A DNA stretch of 64,000 bases, taken from NCBI RefSeq assembly GCF_001522545.3, contig NC_031769.1, forward strand, positions 68,500,640 through 68,564,639. The letters are read 5' to 3'. Both the position numbers and the translations under genes were made by a program. Within the stretch, counting starts at the first letter, position 1, and each line of letters begins with the position of its first letter. The stretch is from Parus major (lineage: Eukaryota > Chordata > Aves > Passeriformes > Paridae). The notes under the pieces were generated by a model, which was given only the letters and a program-made list of their open reading frames with translations, was not told the origin of the DNA and searched no databases. This document shows, in pieces, positions 25,401 through 37,300 of the stretch.

Positions 25401-28400
25401 CTTTTCAGAACTGATTGCTGCTTTTGTAAGCCACTATATATAGTCAAAATACTCGTCTGCTCCTTTTTTGGGGGGGTAAAAAAATAAATAAAGATTACCT
25501 CTGAAAAACAGAAAGCTACCCCAACTTTCTAGTTTGGTACAAACTAGAAATGGGTAAAAGAAGAACCAAATGACAACTTGCAGTGAAAAAGGTTTGGAGA
25601 GTGATTTTTCATGTGTCATAACTTCTAACTCTTCTCTTCCCTTCTCCTGGAGCGACCCCTAATGGGATGTGACATGGGCACCACTGACCTGTGTGTCACC
25701 AGCCCTGACATTGGGGTCCAGGTGTCCAAGAGTGGCAGCCACACACCCCCAAGGGCTGCCCCTGGGTCCTGCTGGTCCCAGTGGTGTGTGGTCTGCAAAG
25801 GAAGCAGAGGGAGAAGGCAAGCCAAAATGGAGAATGGTAGACATAGAATATTCTGGAAGTACACTGTGATGTTTACTGAAGAGGAGGGAATGATACAAAA
25901 AGAGGCAGGAGAAAGAGTCCATGTGCATTCAACAGAGGAAGAAGGTGACTCCCATCCCAGATACAGTGGAGGGAGACACTTTGAAGGCCTTTGCCATTAG
26001 TATGGCCCTCATGGGATCAGGGGAGTTCAACAGAAGGAGCCTGTCTGTCCTGCAAATTCATTTATGGCAGCTGCAGAAACAAAGGAACAAACAAGAATTA
26101 AACCTTTTATGTACACATGTATACACACACCGTGACCCCTCACACCTGAACATCAGAGTTGTTCTGCTGTCCAGTGCCTGGATGGAAATTCATCTTCTTG
26201 GCTTCTGATGCGAGACTTGAGTGTGCAGCTGAGTTACCGGGTGCCACACATTCAGCCACAATGTGGTTTTATGAGGCAGAGCACACAGATTTAACAGCTC
26301 ACCTCATCTGAGAAAGGGGAGTTTCTTGTCCTTCTCTGGTCCTGGCTGTTACTGCCCCTGCTAAACTCATGCCAACATGACTGCTCATCAGGTACGCTGT
26401 GAGTCACCTCAAGTTGCTAAATTACAGAACAAAACCAGCAGCACAAAAGAAAAGAGTTAGATAGTTCCCTGCTGTTTCAATTTATTTTAACAATTTTTAG
26501 AAGGGCCTAATGTGGAGGTAGGGGAGATAAGTAGTGACTGCCCAGCCAGGGGTGGGAGCTGTTGAAGTCAGCTGCCTGTGGGTCTGTACCCTTAACCAAC
26601 CCTCCTGTCAGCTCTTCCGGATGGTCAAGCCCTCCATTTGACAGAAAATAAAACCATTTTTCAGTGTGTTGATACCATGGAAATAGCCCAGCAAGGAAAA
26701 TAAAAGGAAAGAAAAAGTGAATAGTAGACAAATAGTATAAATTTGCTATATTTTTGGTTACAGCAAAAAGCATACTCACAGCAAAAGACAACTGCATTCA
26801 AGCAAAATTAACAAGTATAATACATTGAAGTTACTATCCACTGCAGATTTAGATTTTATGGAACAAATGAAACAATTCTCTGGAAAGCTCTGGCAACACC
26901 ATTGCAGCCATTCTCCTCACCTTCAGTGCTGAAAAGCAGTGCAGGAAAGAAGCATGGGAAAGGAAATAGCAATCCAGGAGCCCTGACAGGAATCCTGTAA
27001 CTTGTTCAGTAAGGAGAGGGTTAGTTCCTAAAGCCAGCTGTTGACTGTGCTAATTTTAATACAAATGAGTAACGTTCTAGGTAAATCCAAAGATGTTGAA
27101 CCTGAGAAAGGAAAATAGTAACTAAACCAATAGAATTTAGAGCTGTTCAGACCTCTGGTCATTTTACACTTAAATCTTGAAATGCATTCATTGTTGCATG
27201 GGATTAGGGAATTACTGTAGAGATAAGCAACTTCCCCATAGGAAGACCTTTTGGTTTCAGCAGGTATAACTCCAAGATGACATGGCTAACTGGCCTGTGA
27301 AAGCAGAAGTGGCAGTGCAGACTCGGAAGCGTGGCTTGTAACTCAGTCTGTTCCAGCAGCAGCACACTGCTTGACACAGGTCACCACTGTGATGTGTGTG
27401 ACAATACCTTGGCAGAGTTAAGATTCAAAACTTAACTGTCCTTTTATTCCTTACTTCTCAAATCTGCCTCTATCCTGTTTATACTAGTAGGATTTGGTAT
27501 CAGCTTGTATCTATCACAGATTAAGGCTGCACAAGGCTTTTGGGGTTCCTGGGTTGGAACATACTGGCTTGATATTTCCATCAAAGCCCTGATGATTATT
27601 CAAGATCTCAGGCATTTCCACTAATTGTCTGCTATGTTCATAAACCCAGCTGGCTGTCATCATAGACCTGTAATTCATTCTACGTACTGCTTATCATTTC
27701 AGAATTGTCTTTAATACAGGAGGCTTTGTTCTTGTGCTTTGTTTTAAAAAACCAAGTTAATCCAAATGATACAAGTGACTGGTGGAGTAGCTGCTGCTGA
27801 ACCTCCCTCCACTGTTTAGTCACTCTAATCAATTCTACAGCAGGCATGTGTTACAACTGTGCAGGTACATACAAAACCTGTCCAACCTGAATGCCCTGTC
27901 TAAGGAAATTTTTCAGGCATGCCTTTAAAGCATCTACTGCTGTGGTTAAAAATACAGTAAACCTGCACTGATCACATTTGTCATCCCATTATCAGTCAGC
28001 TCAGCAAAATTAAGGGGTGGCATACAAAATGTGTGTGAATGTGTAGAAAGTTTTGGAGCAGCATCATTGAGGGCTGGGGTCAGTTGTAAATGTGGGGAGG
28101 TTAGCAGCAGGCAGCGACTACTTTGAGAACAGAAAATTGCCTTTTCCAGAGCTCAGCAAGGTGATGTAGAGGAAAAGTTGATGCTCAGCAGGTCAGAGGG
28201 CCTCCGTACACATAGATGAAGAGGAAATTCTGAAGTCAGCAACTGACTGATCCTGAACTCCCAGCTACCAAGTAGCCAAACATACTTAAAATTTATGTTT
28301 CCCTTAATCAAATGGTCTTTCCTCCATGTAGACTTGTAAGAACTGTTTCCTGCTGGAGCATCTATGAAATCAATAGTCAGCCTTTAAAAAGGGAAGTGCC

Positions 28401-31048
28401 CTTCTGCAGCCAAAACTGTCACTCTAAGGGCCCTGAGGATCTAAGTTGACTCCCTGTATTTGGAAGGCATAATGTACAACTCAACTGAGCAGACAAAAAA
28501 AACCCAAACACCGGATTGAGTTCCAATTAATATTCTGCACAGCTACTACTCTTTCAAAATACTATGAACAGTCCTAGTAAAGTGATGACTCTTTACCTAT
28601 TAAAAATCACGAGTCTTTTGGCTGCATTGTTTGAATTTGGTACAAGGAGTTCCAAATCCTAACTCCAGGGCCAAAAGTTAAATTTCTCTTTATGTTTAGC
28701 TCCACAAATACCTCCTTTGAAATATTTGAAGCCTCCTGAAGAGATCTGGTAACCAGCATGGTTATTGCCATGCTTCACAGAAATGGTTGTGCAGAAGGGT
28801 CAAAGAAAAGGCACGCTGTCACACAAAAATCAGCATCACCTCTAAAGAACACATACACAGAACTGCTCACTTGGTTCCTCTTGAAAAAGGGGAACAATTC
28901 TGTCTGCTCTAGCACTTATCTTCCTGTGAAGAGCAAGTGGCAGCAGGAAAGGACTCATTACCTTAGCCTTCCGTGAAGGGAGTAAGAAGGGGCAGAATGG
29001 GAATATCTGATAATAATCCTGCATTGTGGCTGTCACTGGCTTTCTTTGGTTAGAAGCATCTGGCAACACAAGAGAGGAATTTGTTTAATTCCCTTGTGTT
29101 CCTGCTTCAGCCCTTCCATTTCAAGCCCATACAGCCTTGACAACAACTGAGCCATTGCTCAAGAGGGAAATGCCATGTGGATCAGCGCTAGCAGCATAAA
29201 GAAAGTCTGTGTGCAAACTACAGATCCTGCCCTACTTTAAAGATAAATATAGGACCACTGTGTCGAGCATCTTACATTCTTGGCTGTCAGACAGCAATGG
29301 AATAATAAGATTTACAATTCTGTAATTAACATCAGAACTTTGGAGCAACACGCCTGACACGCTAAGGGTTTTTATTTCCCCAACAGGCAACCCTAGCTGA
29401 GCTACACTTCAACATCCGTCATGTTTACTAATCTTAGTCTGACCCCTAGTGAGCTCTCACAGAATAATCAGATTTATCAAACATGAGGCAGCTTCCTGAG
29501 AAGCAGCTACCACAAAAATAGGTAATTTCTCCCCTTTTTGGTTCTGGGTTTTGTTTGTATTTTTCCCTTAAAAATACTTGGTTACTATTAACATAAGAAA
29601 AAGTGAAGAGTCAACTCAGAAGTTGTAAGGCTTTCTTTTGAAGGTCAGGGTGTAAAAGAGCATACATTACCTAGTATCAAATTCACTTAATTTATTTCTG
29701 AATATAAGGTGGGTTTTGCATCCTTCCCCTCCTTTTTTGTTTTTGGGGTTTTTTTGTGCAGTCAGAAACTACTTCTTAAGAGTTTGAGGGATTTTTGTCT
29801 CTGAAGGAGTTAAAGTGCATCTGGTTAGACAGTAAGTTTAAATTAACAAATACCTTCACAGAAAAAGAAAGGTGTAAATTAAAGCAGTTTTTGAAGGACC
29901 TAAATAGCTTGCACAATTTTTCAAGCCGTTAGAAGCTTCTAGGTTTTCATCAGCTTCAACCTCAGCATTTTGTTCATACTGGATATTTCTTGCTCAGTGT
30001 GTTTATGCCAAGTAGTTACAGGCCAAAATATAATCACTGTGCGCTTGCCTTGGCAGTAACACAAGCACTGTAAAATTTTTATGGATTTTTTTTCACTGCA
30101 GGAAGATCCATCTATCAAGCACACTGACAAATTAAAAAAAGTAATTTGCCCAACCTCCAAAATGTACCCACAAGAGTTCAGGCTTCTCTTTTTTTTTTTT
30201 TTTTCCAAGTGTTTTTTCTGTAGCTGTAGCCAAGAGGAATCTCTCAGTATTAGTACTCTCTGTCTATGGTTTTGGTGCATTTCTGTCCCCCACAGTTTGC
30301 ACAAGATGTCGTTCTGACACCCATTCCCATCTTTCTACTCCTTCCAGGCATTTTGAAGTTTGTGGAAATCACGGTTAACCTCCTGGTGCTGATTTGCGTG
30401 GGCGCTTCCCAAGCCTCCGTTGCAGGCTTCACGTCCCTTGGAGGCTTGGGATCCTTTAACCTGAATTCGGCCTACAGCCCCTTCGAGGGCACAGAGCTGC
30501 GGGAGGTGAGGGAGCTGGACATGCAGTTCACCCAGATGAGAGCCCCTTGTGTGTATGGCGGAGTGGCCTTCAGCTTAACAGCGGCCACGCTCACCCTTGT
30601 CTTCCTCGTCGTGGGGGCAAAACCCATCCAGCAGCTCCGGACAGGGCTGCTGGTAGGCGAATGTGCCTTCAGCCTGCTGGCTGGCCTGGCGTACCTGGTG
30701 GCCGTGGGGCTCTACCTGCACTTTGTCAGGCAGGTGAACGCCACCGAGGTGTGCAGGAGGCGCGAGCGGCTCTACGCCCGCCGTGGCTACACCTCCATGA
30801 ACTGCGCCGTCCAGGGCGGCGACGCGGCCGTCGGCCTCTTTGGGGTCATCGCTTCCTGCCTGTACTTCGCCAGCTTTGTGGTCTGCATCCTTGCCATCCG
30901 CACCGTCCGGGCCTTCCAGAGCCACACGGCCAAGGCTCAGCACAGCCCCAAGGGCAGCGTTAGAGACAGAAGTGTGAGAAAACACCACGCCGTGCACAGG
31001 ACCTCTGAAAGCTCCCACAGCGTCCAGGCTCTCGCCACGTTAGTGTGA
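13327..31048 (+). CDS. MARVELD3: MARVELD3, MARVEL domain-containing protein 3 (spliced gene, coding span)
   Basis: Coding exons 13327-13442, 16811-16971 and 30348-31048 join in frame (116 + 161 + 701 = 978 nt) into 325 residues plus TGA. Residues 1-92 are hydrophilic and rich in Arg, His, Gln and Tyr. Residues 93-277 form a MARVEL domain with four membrane segments at roughly 93-113, 161-183, 192-218 and 253-277. The second extracellular loop has Cys228 and Cys245 and an N-glycosylation sequon (Asn223-Ala-Thr). The tail is basic and ends in Ala-Thr-Leu-Val. In vertebrates MARVELD3 is a tight-junction protein alongside occludin and tricellulin, and restrains MEKK1-JNK signalling. Human isoforms are about 400 residues, so this N-terminus is short. 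The name rests on the basic-N-terminus/MARVEL architecture and the convergent PHLPP2 neighbour. The start is the first ATG after an in-frame stop at 13297, with A at -3. Confidence 0.85.
13443..16810 (+). other. MARVELD3 intron 2 (predicted)
   Basis: AT-rich intronic sequence with no recognised exon or transposable element. It contains the SOX-like palindrome at 16171-16189 and T-rich runs near 15381-15395 and 15437-15465. It ends in CTCTCCATTGCAG. Confidence 0.6.
16171..16189. promoter_or_regulatory. Perfect SOX-like palindrome
   Basis: ATACAATGG-A-CCATTGTAT is a perfect inverted repeat with 9-bp arms. Each arm carries an ACAAT core of SOX-family sites, arranged head to head with a 5-bp gap between cores. 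This resembles dimeric SOXE (SOX9/SOX10) sites. Binding is inference. Confidence 0.4.
16811..16971 (+). CDS. MARVELD3: MARVELD3 second coding exon
   Basis: The exon starts after a CCATTGCAG acceptor with one base that completes the Arg codon, then 53 codons and one further base (phase 1). The peptide has a Pro-rich EYFGPPPEFYPPK segment and then a Cys/Lys-containing stretch running into the first membrane helix. I chose the donor GAG|GTATGT (16971/16972) because it joins in frame to the strong acceptor at 30347, giving KVCTTRGILKFVEI, a natural lead-in to MARVEL helix 1. A competing donor, AAAG|GTATGC, lies 16 nt upstream at 16955/16956. Confidence 0.7.
20284..20330. repeat. (AAT)n microsatellite
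   Basis: A run of AAT/ATA units interrupted by two AAC variants, ending at AATATAG. It may be length-polymorphic. Confidence 0.9.
20562..20590. repeat. Three-unit tandem repeat (GAGCCAAAA)
   Basis: Three near-identical 9-10 bp units follow each other without spacer. Probably a local slippage product. Confidence 0.8.
30348..31048 (+). CDS. MARVELD3: MARVELD3 terminal coding exon (MARVEL domain)
   Basis: The acceptor is TTTCTACTCCTTCCAG at 30332-30347, with an excellent pyrimidine tract. The exon carries the entire four-helix MARVEL domain and the cytoplasmic tail and ends at TGA (31046-31048). Its GC content is far higher than its flanks, typical of avian coding exons. The helices, a charged loop with a Cys-Arg-Arg-Arg cluster, two loop cysteines and an NAT glycosylation sequon are all visible. 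A second acceptor at 30295 would add 17 codons upstream in the same frame. Confidence 0.85.
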
Positions 31049-31203
31049 AATCAGCTCTGGGACTGTGCCAGAGAACTGAGGCTTCAGCAAAGGATGGACG
31101 CTCGCAAACAGGCAGCCAGCCCACAGTATATTTTCCTACAGGGTGCTGAAGCGTGTATTGAATCACCGATTATAACCACGCTGCTACAACATGACGTAAT
31201 AAA
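31049..31203 (+). terminator. MARVELD3 3' UTR and polyadenylation signal
   Basis: The first AATAAA after the stop is at 31198-31203, about 150 nt downstream, in a GACGTAATAAAATCG context. A further AATAAA at 31973-31978 could serve a longer 3' UTR. Which one is used cannot be told from sequence. Confidence 0.45.
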
Positions 31204-32210
31204 ATCGACATTGAGTGACTGTTTTAATGAGGATTTTTGCACCGGTCTCTCAAGCTGGACCCCTGCATTTAAAATGCATTTGATTGTAATGTTTTCATCC
31301 TGCACAGAGCAAATCCAAACAGCAGTGGGCTTCTAACAGGTTACAGCTGCGTTGCTGCCGAACTTGTGCTAACAACCACTTCTTTTCCACACCCGTGACA
31401 TAGGGAATTGAATACACAGCTAGGATGGGCAGCTTTCAACAGATCCTGTGCCTGTTGTGCGTCCTGTTCCTTCATCCTACATCCCACAGTGCTTACAAAG
31501 CAAAGGACACCCGAGCGCTTCTCTGAATCGTGTCTGAAGTTACACTTGTGACCTTTTTTGCCTGGGCTAGTGAAGCGTTTTATCTTTTGAGTCACGGGGG
31601 TTGACACATGCCGATCATGTGCTCCCTGAGGAATGCCGCTGGGGGGAACTAGCTGCAGTGTCAAAGGCAGCATTCAGGGTCCTCACCCAGTTTCCTGCAA
31701 CATTTTCCCATCTCACTGAGCACAGGTCAGAACCGGGGGGACATCACACTGGTCAGGTATCAGCTTAGTAAAGATACCATTTGTTCCCTGTAAGCACCTA
31801 AACAAGGTTTGGCTTGCTGACTCCACAGCCAGTGGTGGGCAGAGCCTGAATCAGGAATGTGCTGCCTGCCCCAGAATGCTGTAACAATGACAGAAAGAAC
31901 ATGTATCCTTCCAATATCTAAACAGGCAAAGCATGAGTGAACAGCAGTAATTGTATGCCCCAGGGTTGAGAAAATAAATTTAAGAGAACATCTTTCAAGA
32001 GTCTTTTGTTTGAGGCAGATGAAATAGATCACTGCTCTTCAAAGATGAGGGAGTGAGAAAAAGAAAAGGCTATTCTTGAAGTGCATAAGATCTGTCAGCT
32101 TGAGACGAGGGAAAGCTCTAGCCATTTTCATTCTTTTCAGTTTTGTCTGGCTCACAGTCATTGCCCAGATGAGGCTTTTTTGAACTATAGTACAGCTTAT
32201 GTACTGCATA

Positions 32211-32249
32211 TTTCATACATACACATATGTACACGCACATACACATAGA
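32211..32249. repeat. Degenerate (CA/TA)n run
   Basis: Alternating purine-pyrimidine sequence of ACATAC / ACATATGTAC units. Simple repeat only. Confidence 0.7.
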
Positions 32250-32894
32250 GATCTCAAAGGATTGTGTTTGAGGCCAAACAAGAAAACATTATGGTTCTGA
32301 TTAGAAGGGATTACATGAGCCTTCACAGTAAGTATCATTTATATAATTCCTTAAATATCTCTTTAACACTTTGAACACCAGCAAGCTTCATAACATTGTT
32401 ATGCTTATGGAGAGACAGGAATAGAGTTTTTTCAAATTTGCTATGACTCACAGTCATCATAGAGTCAGGAAATTAGGACTTTGATTTCTAGCTCTTTGCC
32501 AAAGCTCAGACCTTCTCTGGTATGCTGTAATCAGCTGCAAAGTCTGTTCCAGGGATGTCTGGCATGCAGCTAAAGCCGCAGCTGACCATTTGTTGGGCAT
32601 CTCTGCCTGCACTCCTGTTCTGTGCTACTTCTACACCTTGCACAGTTTGAAAGCAGGCTTAGGTACACAATGACGCACTCTTATTAACTTATACAAACAA
32701 CAAAAAGCAGCAGCTTGAAAGGACAAATTCAAAATATTAGAAAATATTGAATGTAAGAATGCATAAATTTAAATTGGTCCTTAAATACATGCACAATATG
32801 AATTTTAATCTTGGGGCTTATTAGTCTGTCCCATGCATTTTTGGATGCTTACCTGCCATCGCTGTGTAAAAGCAACAGTCTTCTTGGGAGCATG

Positions 32895-32960
32895 GATTTT
32901 TTTTTTTTTTTTTTTTTTTTTGCTTTTTTTTTTATTTTTTTTTTTTTTTTTTTTTTTTTG
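32895..32960. repeat. Long interrupted poly(T) tract
   Basis: About 65 bases of nearly pure T, broken by GC and A. It could be the tail of a minus-strand retroposed copy, but no body sequence is recognised on its left. Length may be unreliable in an assembly. Confidence 0.85.
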
Positions 32961-33304
32961 CTTGTCTCTTTTTGCCTTGTGTCTGTGGTAAAGGCCTCAT
33001 TTGCTGCAAGGTAATTCAGTCTTTAGAAAATGGTGCACAGAGCTTCACTGTGGACTGTTGCTGTAGTGTTCCTCCTTTGGACACCTGGATCCCTCAAAAT
33101 CCATCCATTTTGGGTCCCTTTCCTGTTAGCTGGAGCAATTTTATGTGTTTTACTTGGAGAGTCAAAAAGTAGGTGCTGAATACAGTTCAGTCCCAGTCAC
33201 ATTCTCTCAGCTCCTCACCCAGTGGCTTCCCTGCACTCATCATCCCCACATATTTCTAACTTATACAGCCTCAAGTTTATTCCTTATAACAAAATTAATT
33301 CTAC

Positions 33305-33995
33305 TCTATTTTAATTTAAAATGGTTCCCTCCTTGTCCTGTCACTACAGGCTCTAGTAAAAAGTCTCTCTCCACATTTATCAGCCCTCTTTTATACATTG
33401 AAAAACAAAAGGGTCTTCCCAGAGCCTTTTGTTCAGGCTCAACAACCCCAGCTCTCAGTATGTTTTCATAGCCAGGCTTCTGACCATTGTCCTGACCCTC
33501 CTATGTACTCACCCCAACAGGTCCACGTCCCTTCTGTGCTGGGGACCCTGGAGCTGGATGCAGCATTCTGGGTGGGGTCTCACCAGAGCAGAGGGGGAGA
33601 ATCCCCCCTCCCTTCACCCTCCTGGCCATGCTGCTTTTGATGTAGCCCAGGATATGATTTGCTTTCTGGGCTGCAAGAACACACTTCCAGTTGAAATCAA
33701 TTTTTTTAGGCACCATTTTTTATCCCCCCGTCATTCTCCACAGGGCTGCTCTTGATCCCTTCACCACCCAGTCTGTACTGATACTGATGATTGTCCCAAC
33801 CCACATGCAGGACCTTGCAGTTGGCCTTGTTTGAACTTCATGAGGTTCATATTGGCCCACTCCTTAGGCCTGGAGACCCTGACAGGTGGCTGTGGATGGC
33901 ATCCCTTCCCTCAAGCATTCCAGCTGTCATTTTGGTGTCAATCAACAAACATGCCAAGGTCCTGCAAGCAGAGGGACCCCAAAGAAAGCCACAGC
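33305..33995 (-). mobile_element. CR1 LINE fragment, antisense orientation
   Basis: The + strand reads as the reverse complement of CR1: CTTGTCCTGTCACTACAG, then a GCTCAACAACCCCAGCTCTC segment, a GAGCTGGATGCAG segment, a GTGGGGTCTCACCAGAGCAGAG segment, a TTTGATGTAGCCCAGGATATG segment, CTTTCTGGGCTGCAAG, a CATGCAGGACCTTGCA segment, GAACTTCATGAGGTTC and GATGGCATCCCTTCCCTC. The element is therefore on the - strand. Its 3' terminus is missing and the ORF2 end is heavily degraded by small indels, so it is long dead. Recognised by family knowledge. Confidence 0.9.
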
Positions 33996-36309
33996 CCAGT
34001 GATTGAAAGTCTCTTGCAAGTTTTGTGCCTTGATTTTTTTTCCTTCCCTGACACCATGAAGAAAGATTAGGGAGTAACTGTGAAAAATTAATGAACACTG
34101 TTGTTTTCCCCACTCACTTCACAGAGGGGAGGGGAAAATCCCAGAAATACTTCTCACAGGACTAAGTCAGGAAAAGAAGAAGCTTTCCTACCTGTTGGGG
34201 TGAAGGACAAGCCAAATACTATCAGAACAATCCAAACCACCTCTGCTTTCCAGCTGTAACAACACCATGCTTGATGTCCTCTAGAAGACATGGAAGTCTT
34301 GACTGTGTGAGCTGGGAAAGTGTAGTACAAGAGCAGAGATTTCCTAGCAGACACATGTGACTAACGCTGCAATAGGCTATCGTTCCCAGCTGCCATTGGC
34401 AGGTGGTCCTTTTTCCAGGGCAGATTAGCCTTCCCACTTTCTGCTGGAGGTGGCTGTGCCTGACCATTACCTCTGAGCAGTGACTGCCAGTTAGTACAGG
34501 ACAATAATCCACATTTGGACCGGTAAGCAAAGGCAGGGCAAATGGCTTCTGTCAGCCTTACCACTTCTTTCAGCCTTTCTCTGCTGCTTGCCCTGTGCAT
34601 ACATGTGTGTGCGTTGCCTATGTGCAGCCTTCAAGGTCAGCACTGAAAACAAGCTCAGCTGTTTCTCTCACGCAGTCCCTGACAGCCTAATTCACCTGAA
34701 GCCAAAGGACTGCATCCAGACATCACCCTCAGTCCCTCTTTGGTAGGGGGATCCTCAGGGTGTATCCAGCTTGCCCTCTGTGACCACCACAGCTCCTCAC
34801 CTGCTGTGAAGGAAACAGGGATAGCAAAGACCAACCTGCCCTTCTCCAAGAGGTTGTCCTGAGGGCAAACACCACATCATCTCTCAACCTCAAAGCCTTA
34901 GGTACAGCAAGAAGCCTTTTGGCACACCAAGCCTTTTCTGAACCTTCACAAAGAAGATCAAAATGGCCACCATCCCTGGAGATGTGAGGAAATGGATGCA
35001 GGTTGCAGGGTGAACTGGAGCTGCCTGGCAGGAGAAAAGAAAGCCCCACTGCACATGACAGGTCACTAGTAAAAGGAGCTGGGCTGAGTAGCTCATTCAT
35101 CTCAGTTACCTGTGAGACTCCTGGCCAGCCCCCTTGGATTTAAGCCATCAATTTGCACCAGTCTGCTTCAGTGTGTGAGCAAACAGCTTTAGTCAGTCAG
35201 AGAGAAAAGCCTCCAGCTGAGCCCCCCAGCATTAGCTACCCACAGAGGGATCCTCTCCCCACAGAAGATTCTCAGAGAAAAACAACCTGTCTTTGAAAAA
35301 AAACGTGTCTCCATACCCTTATCTTGAGGAGGAAACAAAGGGCATAAGATATTTAGGCTGAGAAAGATAGAAGAAAAGAAAGTAGAGTGGAAGAAGGAAG
35401 GAAGGGAGTCCTCCCCCTGATCCTGCATCCCAGCACTGAGTAAAGTGCCATGAAAATTTCCTCATGCTGGGGTAGGCACCTTTGAGCACCCATTTTTCCT
35501 AGATTTTTTTTCTTTTTATTCAAACAAATTGATAAAATAGTTCAGTCTGGGGTAAATCTTGTCCAAAAGAGAGCAGATCAACATCCAAGGACACAGGTCT
35601 CTTGTTTCAATGTAAAAGGCAAAATTAGGGGGATGGAGGACAAAGAGGAGAGAGGATGTTTACTCTTCCAAATAAGCTCAACATAACTTTTAACATTTCC
35701 CAAATAATTCATCTGTCTGGAACTGAAATCTGGTGCTTCTGGAAGATCTGCGTGTATTTGGATGGCATTGCCATCCTGCTGCAGAGCAGCTGTAAGGGGG
35801 AAGGACCTTTGTACCCATCCACAGAAAGGAAATTTTCAGGTAAGCAGAAACAAGAAGCTCTCCTATTTTGTTAAGGACAAAAGAAAATTAGAAGAAAACA
35901 TTCCCAGACTATAATACATTTATCCCAATTTAAGCTTTCTTCATGAGCCCTCCAGAGAAGAGTTTGAGTGTATCCAATGTGCAGAAACAACTAGGGACAC
36001 AAACCAGTTGTTCAACAGCAGAAACTGAATTCAAGGCTTAGTGTTAAGGAAAGTCAGATCTCAGTTTACATAGGAAACTGCTTTAAATTGATGAGAATAC
36101 ATACAGGGATTAGAGCACTAAAGAACAGTTTGAATGGAATTTTCCTTTCATAATCCATGCATTTTACTGCCAACTTGCCTTCATTAAAGTTACTGTTCTG
36201 GTAGTTTTCCACCACAACTTACATTCACCATCGAGTTAAGCAAAGCTACAGATACACATCAGACCTTCAGTAACTCACATCCCTCAGTCACGTTTGCCCA
36301 ACTTGGACT

Positions 36310-36690
36310 CTCCTTTTCTTTTTCAAGACTCAGGTAAGTTATTGAAGGGCACCATGAGTGCATTGTTTATGACAGCTGTGACATTCGTCATTACTCTTCT
36401 CCTTCAAATCATCCATCTCCCAGAAACGGTGGCGCTGAGTGTATTGCAGCAGCTTAATGCCAGCCCAGCATAAAAACTGTCACAGATGCTTAGCATCACC
36501 CGTCATAAATAAAACATGAGACCCCTCGCAAGGTCCACCAGTTGTCAAGGCATTTGATGTAATTGGTTTGAGCGTGTGACAGTGCAAAACGGGCAAGTCA
36601 CAGGATGCCCTTCATTACTACAAATGGTCTATTGATTTCCAGGGATGCCTTTTGCACACAGACCTACACCTGCTACTGGGCTCCCCAAAA
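36310..36690. promoter_or_regulatory. Possible non-coding regulatory element with TGACAG cluster
   Basis: This non-repetitive block lies directly left of a CR1 fragment and has no significant open frame. It has TGACAGCTGTGACA (36370-36383: TALE/MEIS-type TGACAG abutting an E-box CAGCTG), CTGTCA (36477-36482) and TGACAG (36577-36582), plus FOX/SOX-like ATTGTTTAT (36362-36370). The motif clustering is seen in the sequence; regulatory function is inference. Confidence 0.25.
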
Positions 36691-36851
36691 CTCTCAGGCC
36701 GCGCTGAAGGGCTCAAGTCTGGGAAATGCCTGCATGTGTCTTACAGGTAATTAGTTTTTCAGAAGGATGTAGAAAGGCTCATGAGACAGATGCACACAGG
36801 TGCAAACAGGGTGCTTCAGAGTGCAAAAATAGTTCCCCAACAAGATGGCCG

Positions 36852-37300
36852 TATCACAGAGTTATTAAGGTTGGAAAAGACTTCTAAGATCATCAAGTCC
36901 AGCTGTTAACCCAGCACTGCTGTGTTCATCTCTAAACCATGTCCTCAAGTGCCCACAGCACATCCTTTGAACACTTCCAGGGATAGTGATGCCACCCGTT
37001 CCCTGGGCAGCCTGTTTCAGTTTCTGAACACCCTTACAGTGAAAAAATTTTTCTAAACCTGCCTTGGTCCAACCTGAGGCCATTACCTCTCATTTTGTTA
37101 CTTAGGAGGAGAGGCAGATCCCCACCTGGCTACACCCTCCTTTTATGCAGTTGTAAAGAGAGATAATATCTCCCAAGCCTCCTTTTCTCCTAAACATCCA
37201 AAATAAAGCAACTCTCAACTGCTCCCCATCAGACTTGTGCTCTAGACTTTCACCTGCTCCACTGCCCTTCTCTGGACATGCTTCAGCACTTGTGCAACTT
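36852..37300 (-). mobile_element. CR1 LINE 3'-end fragment, antisense orientation
   Basis: The + strand begins with the reverse complement of the CR1 3' end (ATCACAGAGTTATTAAGG, then a TTGGAAAAGACTTCTAAGATCATCAAGTCCAGC-like run). It continues through GAACACTTCCAGGGATAG, CCTGGGCAGCCTGTTTCAG, ACCCTTACAGTGAAAAA and a CTCTGGACATGCTTCAGCA segment. The element is on the - strand and covers the 3' UTR region missing from the 33.3-34.0 kb fragment, but the overlap between the two means they are not simply halves of one insertion. Confidence 0.9.

Larger units (their letters stand above)
16972..30347 (+). other. MARVELD3 intron 3 (predicted, about 13.4 kb)
   Basis: No second MARVEL-coding exon, gene or clear transposable element was recognised here. 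Features are an (AAT)n microsatellite at 20284-20330, a short tandem repeat at 20562-20590, T or A runs at 21766-21782, 25470-25491 and 30188-30204, and a degenerate alternating purine-pyrimidine run near 26108-26132. Homeobox-like TTAATTAAA near 23045 and GATA-like motifs near 29470 are scattered but too weak to call. Open frames up to 134 codons look like chance. Confidence 0.55.

Noticed and set aside
25625..26000. Overlapping open frames on both strands in a GC-richer intronic stretch
   Set aside because: No recognisable domain, no splice support, and the frames compete with each other.
30266..30347. ATG at 30266 as the start of a single-exon MARVEL protein
   Set aside because: The codons before 30348 (or before 30296) are intron by splice-site reading; a two-exon basic N-terminus joins in phase instead.
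30547..31018. Overlapping open frames (138 codons +, 147 codons -) inside the MARVELD3 terminal exon
   Set aside because: Shadows of the GC-rich MARVEL coding exon in other frames.
36865..37083. 72-codon - strand open frame as a small gene
   Set aside because: It lies wholly inside a CR1 LINE 3' end, which is non-coding there.
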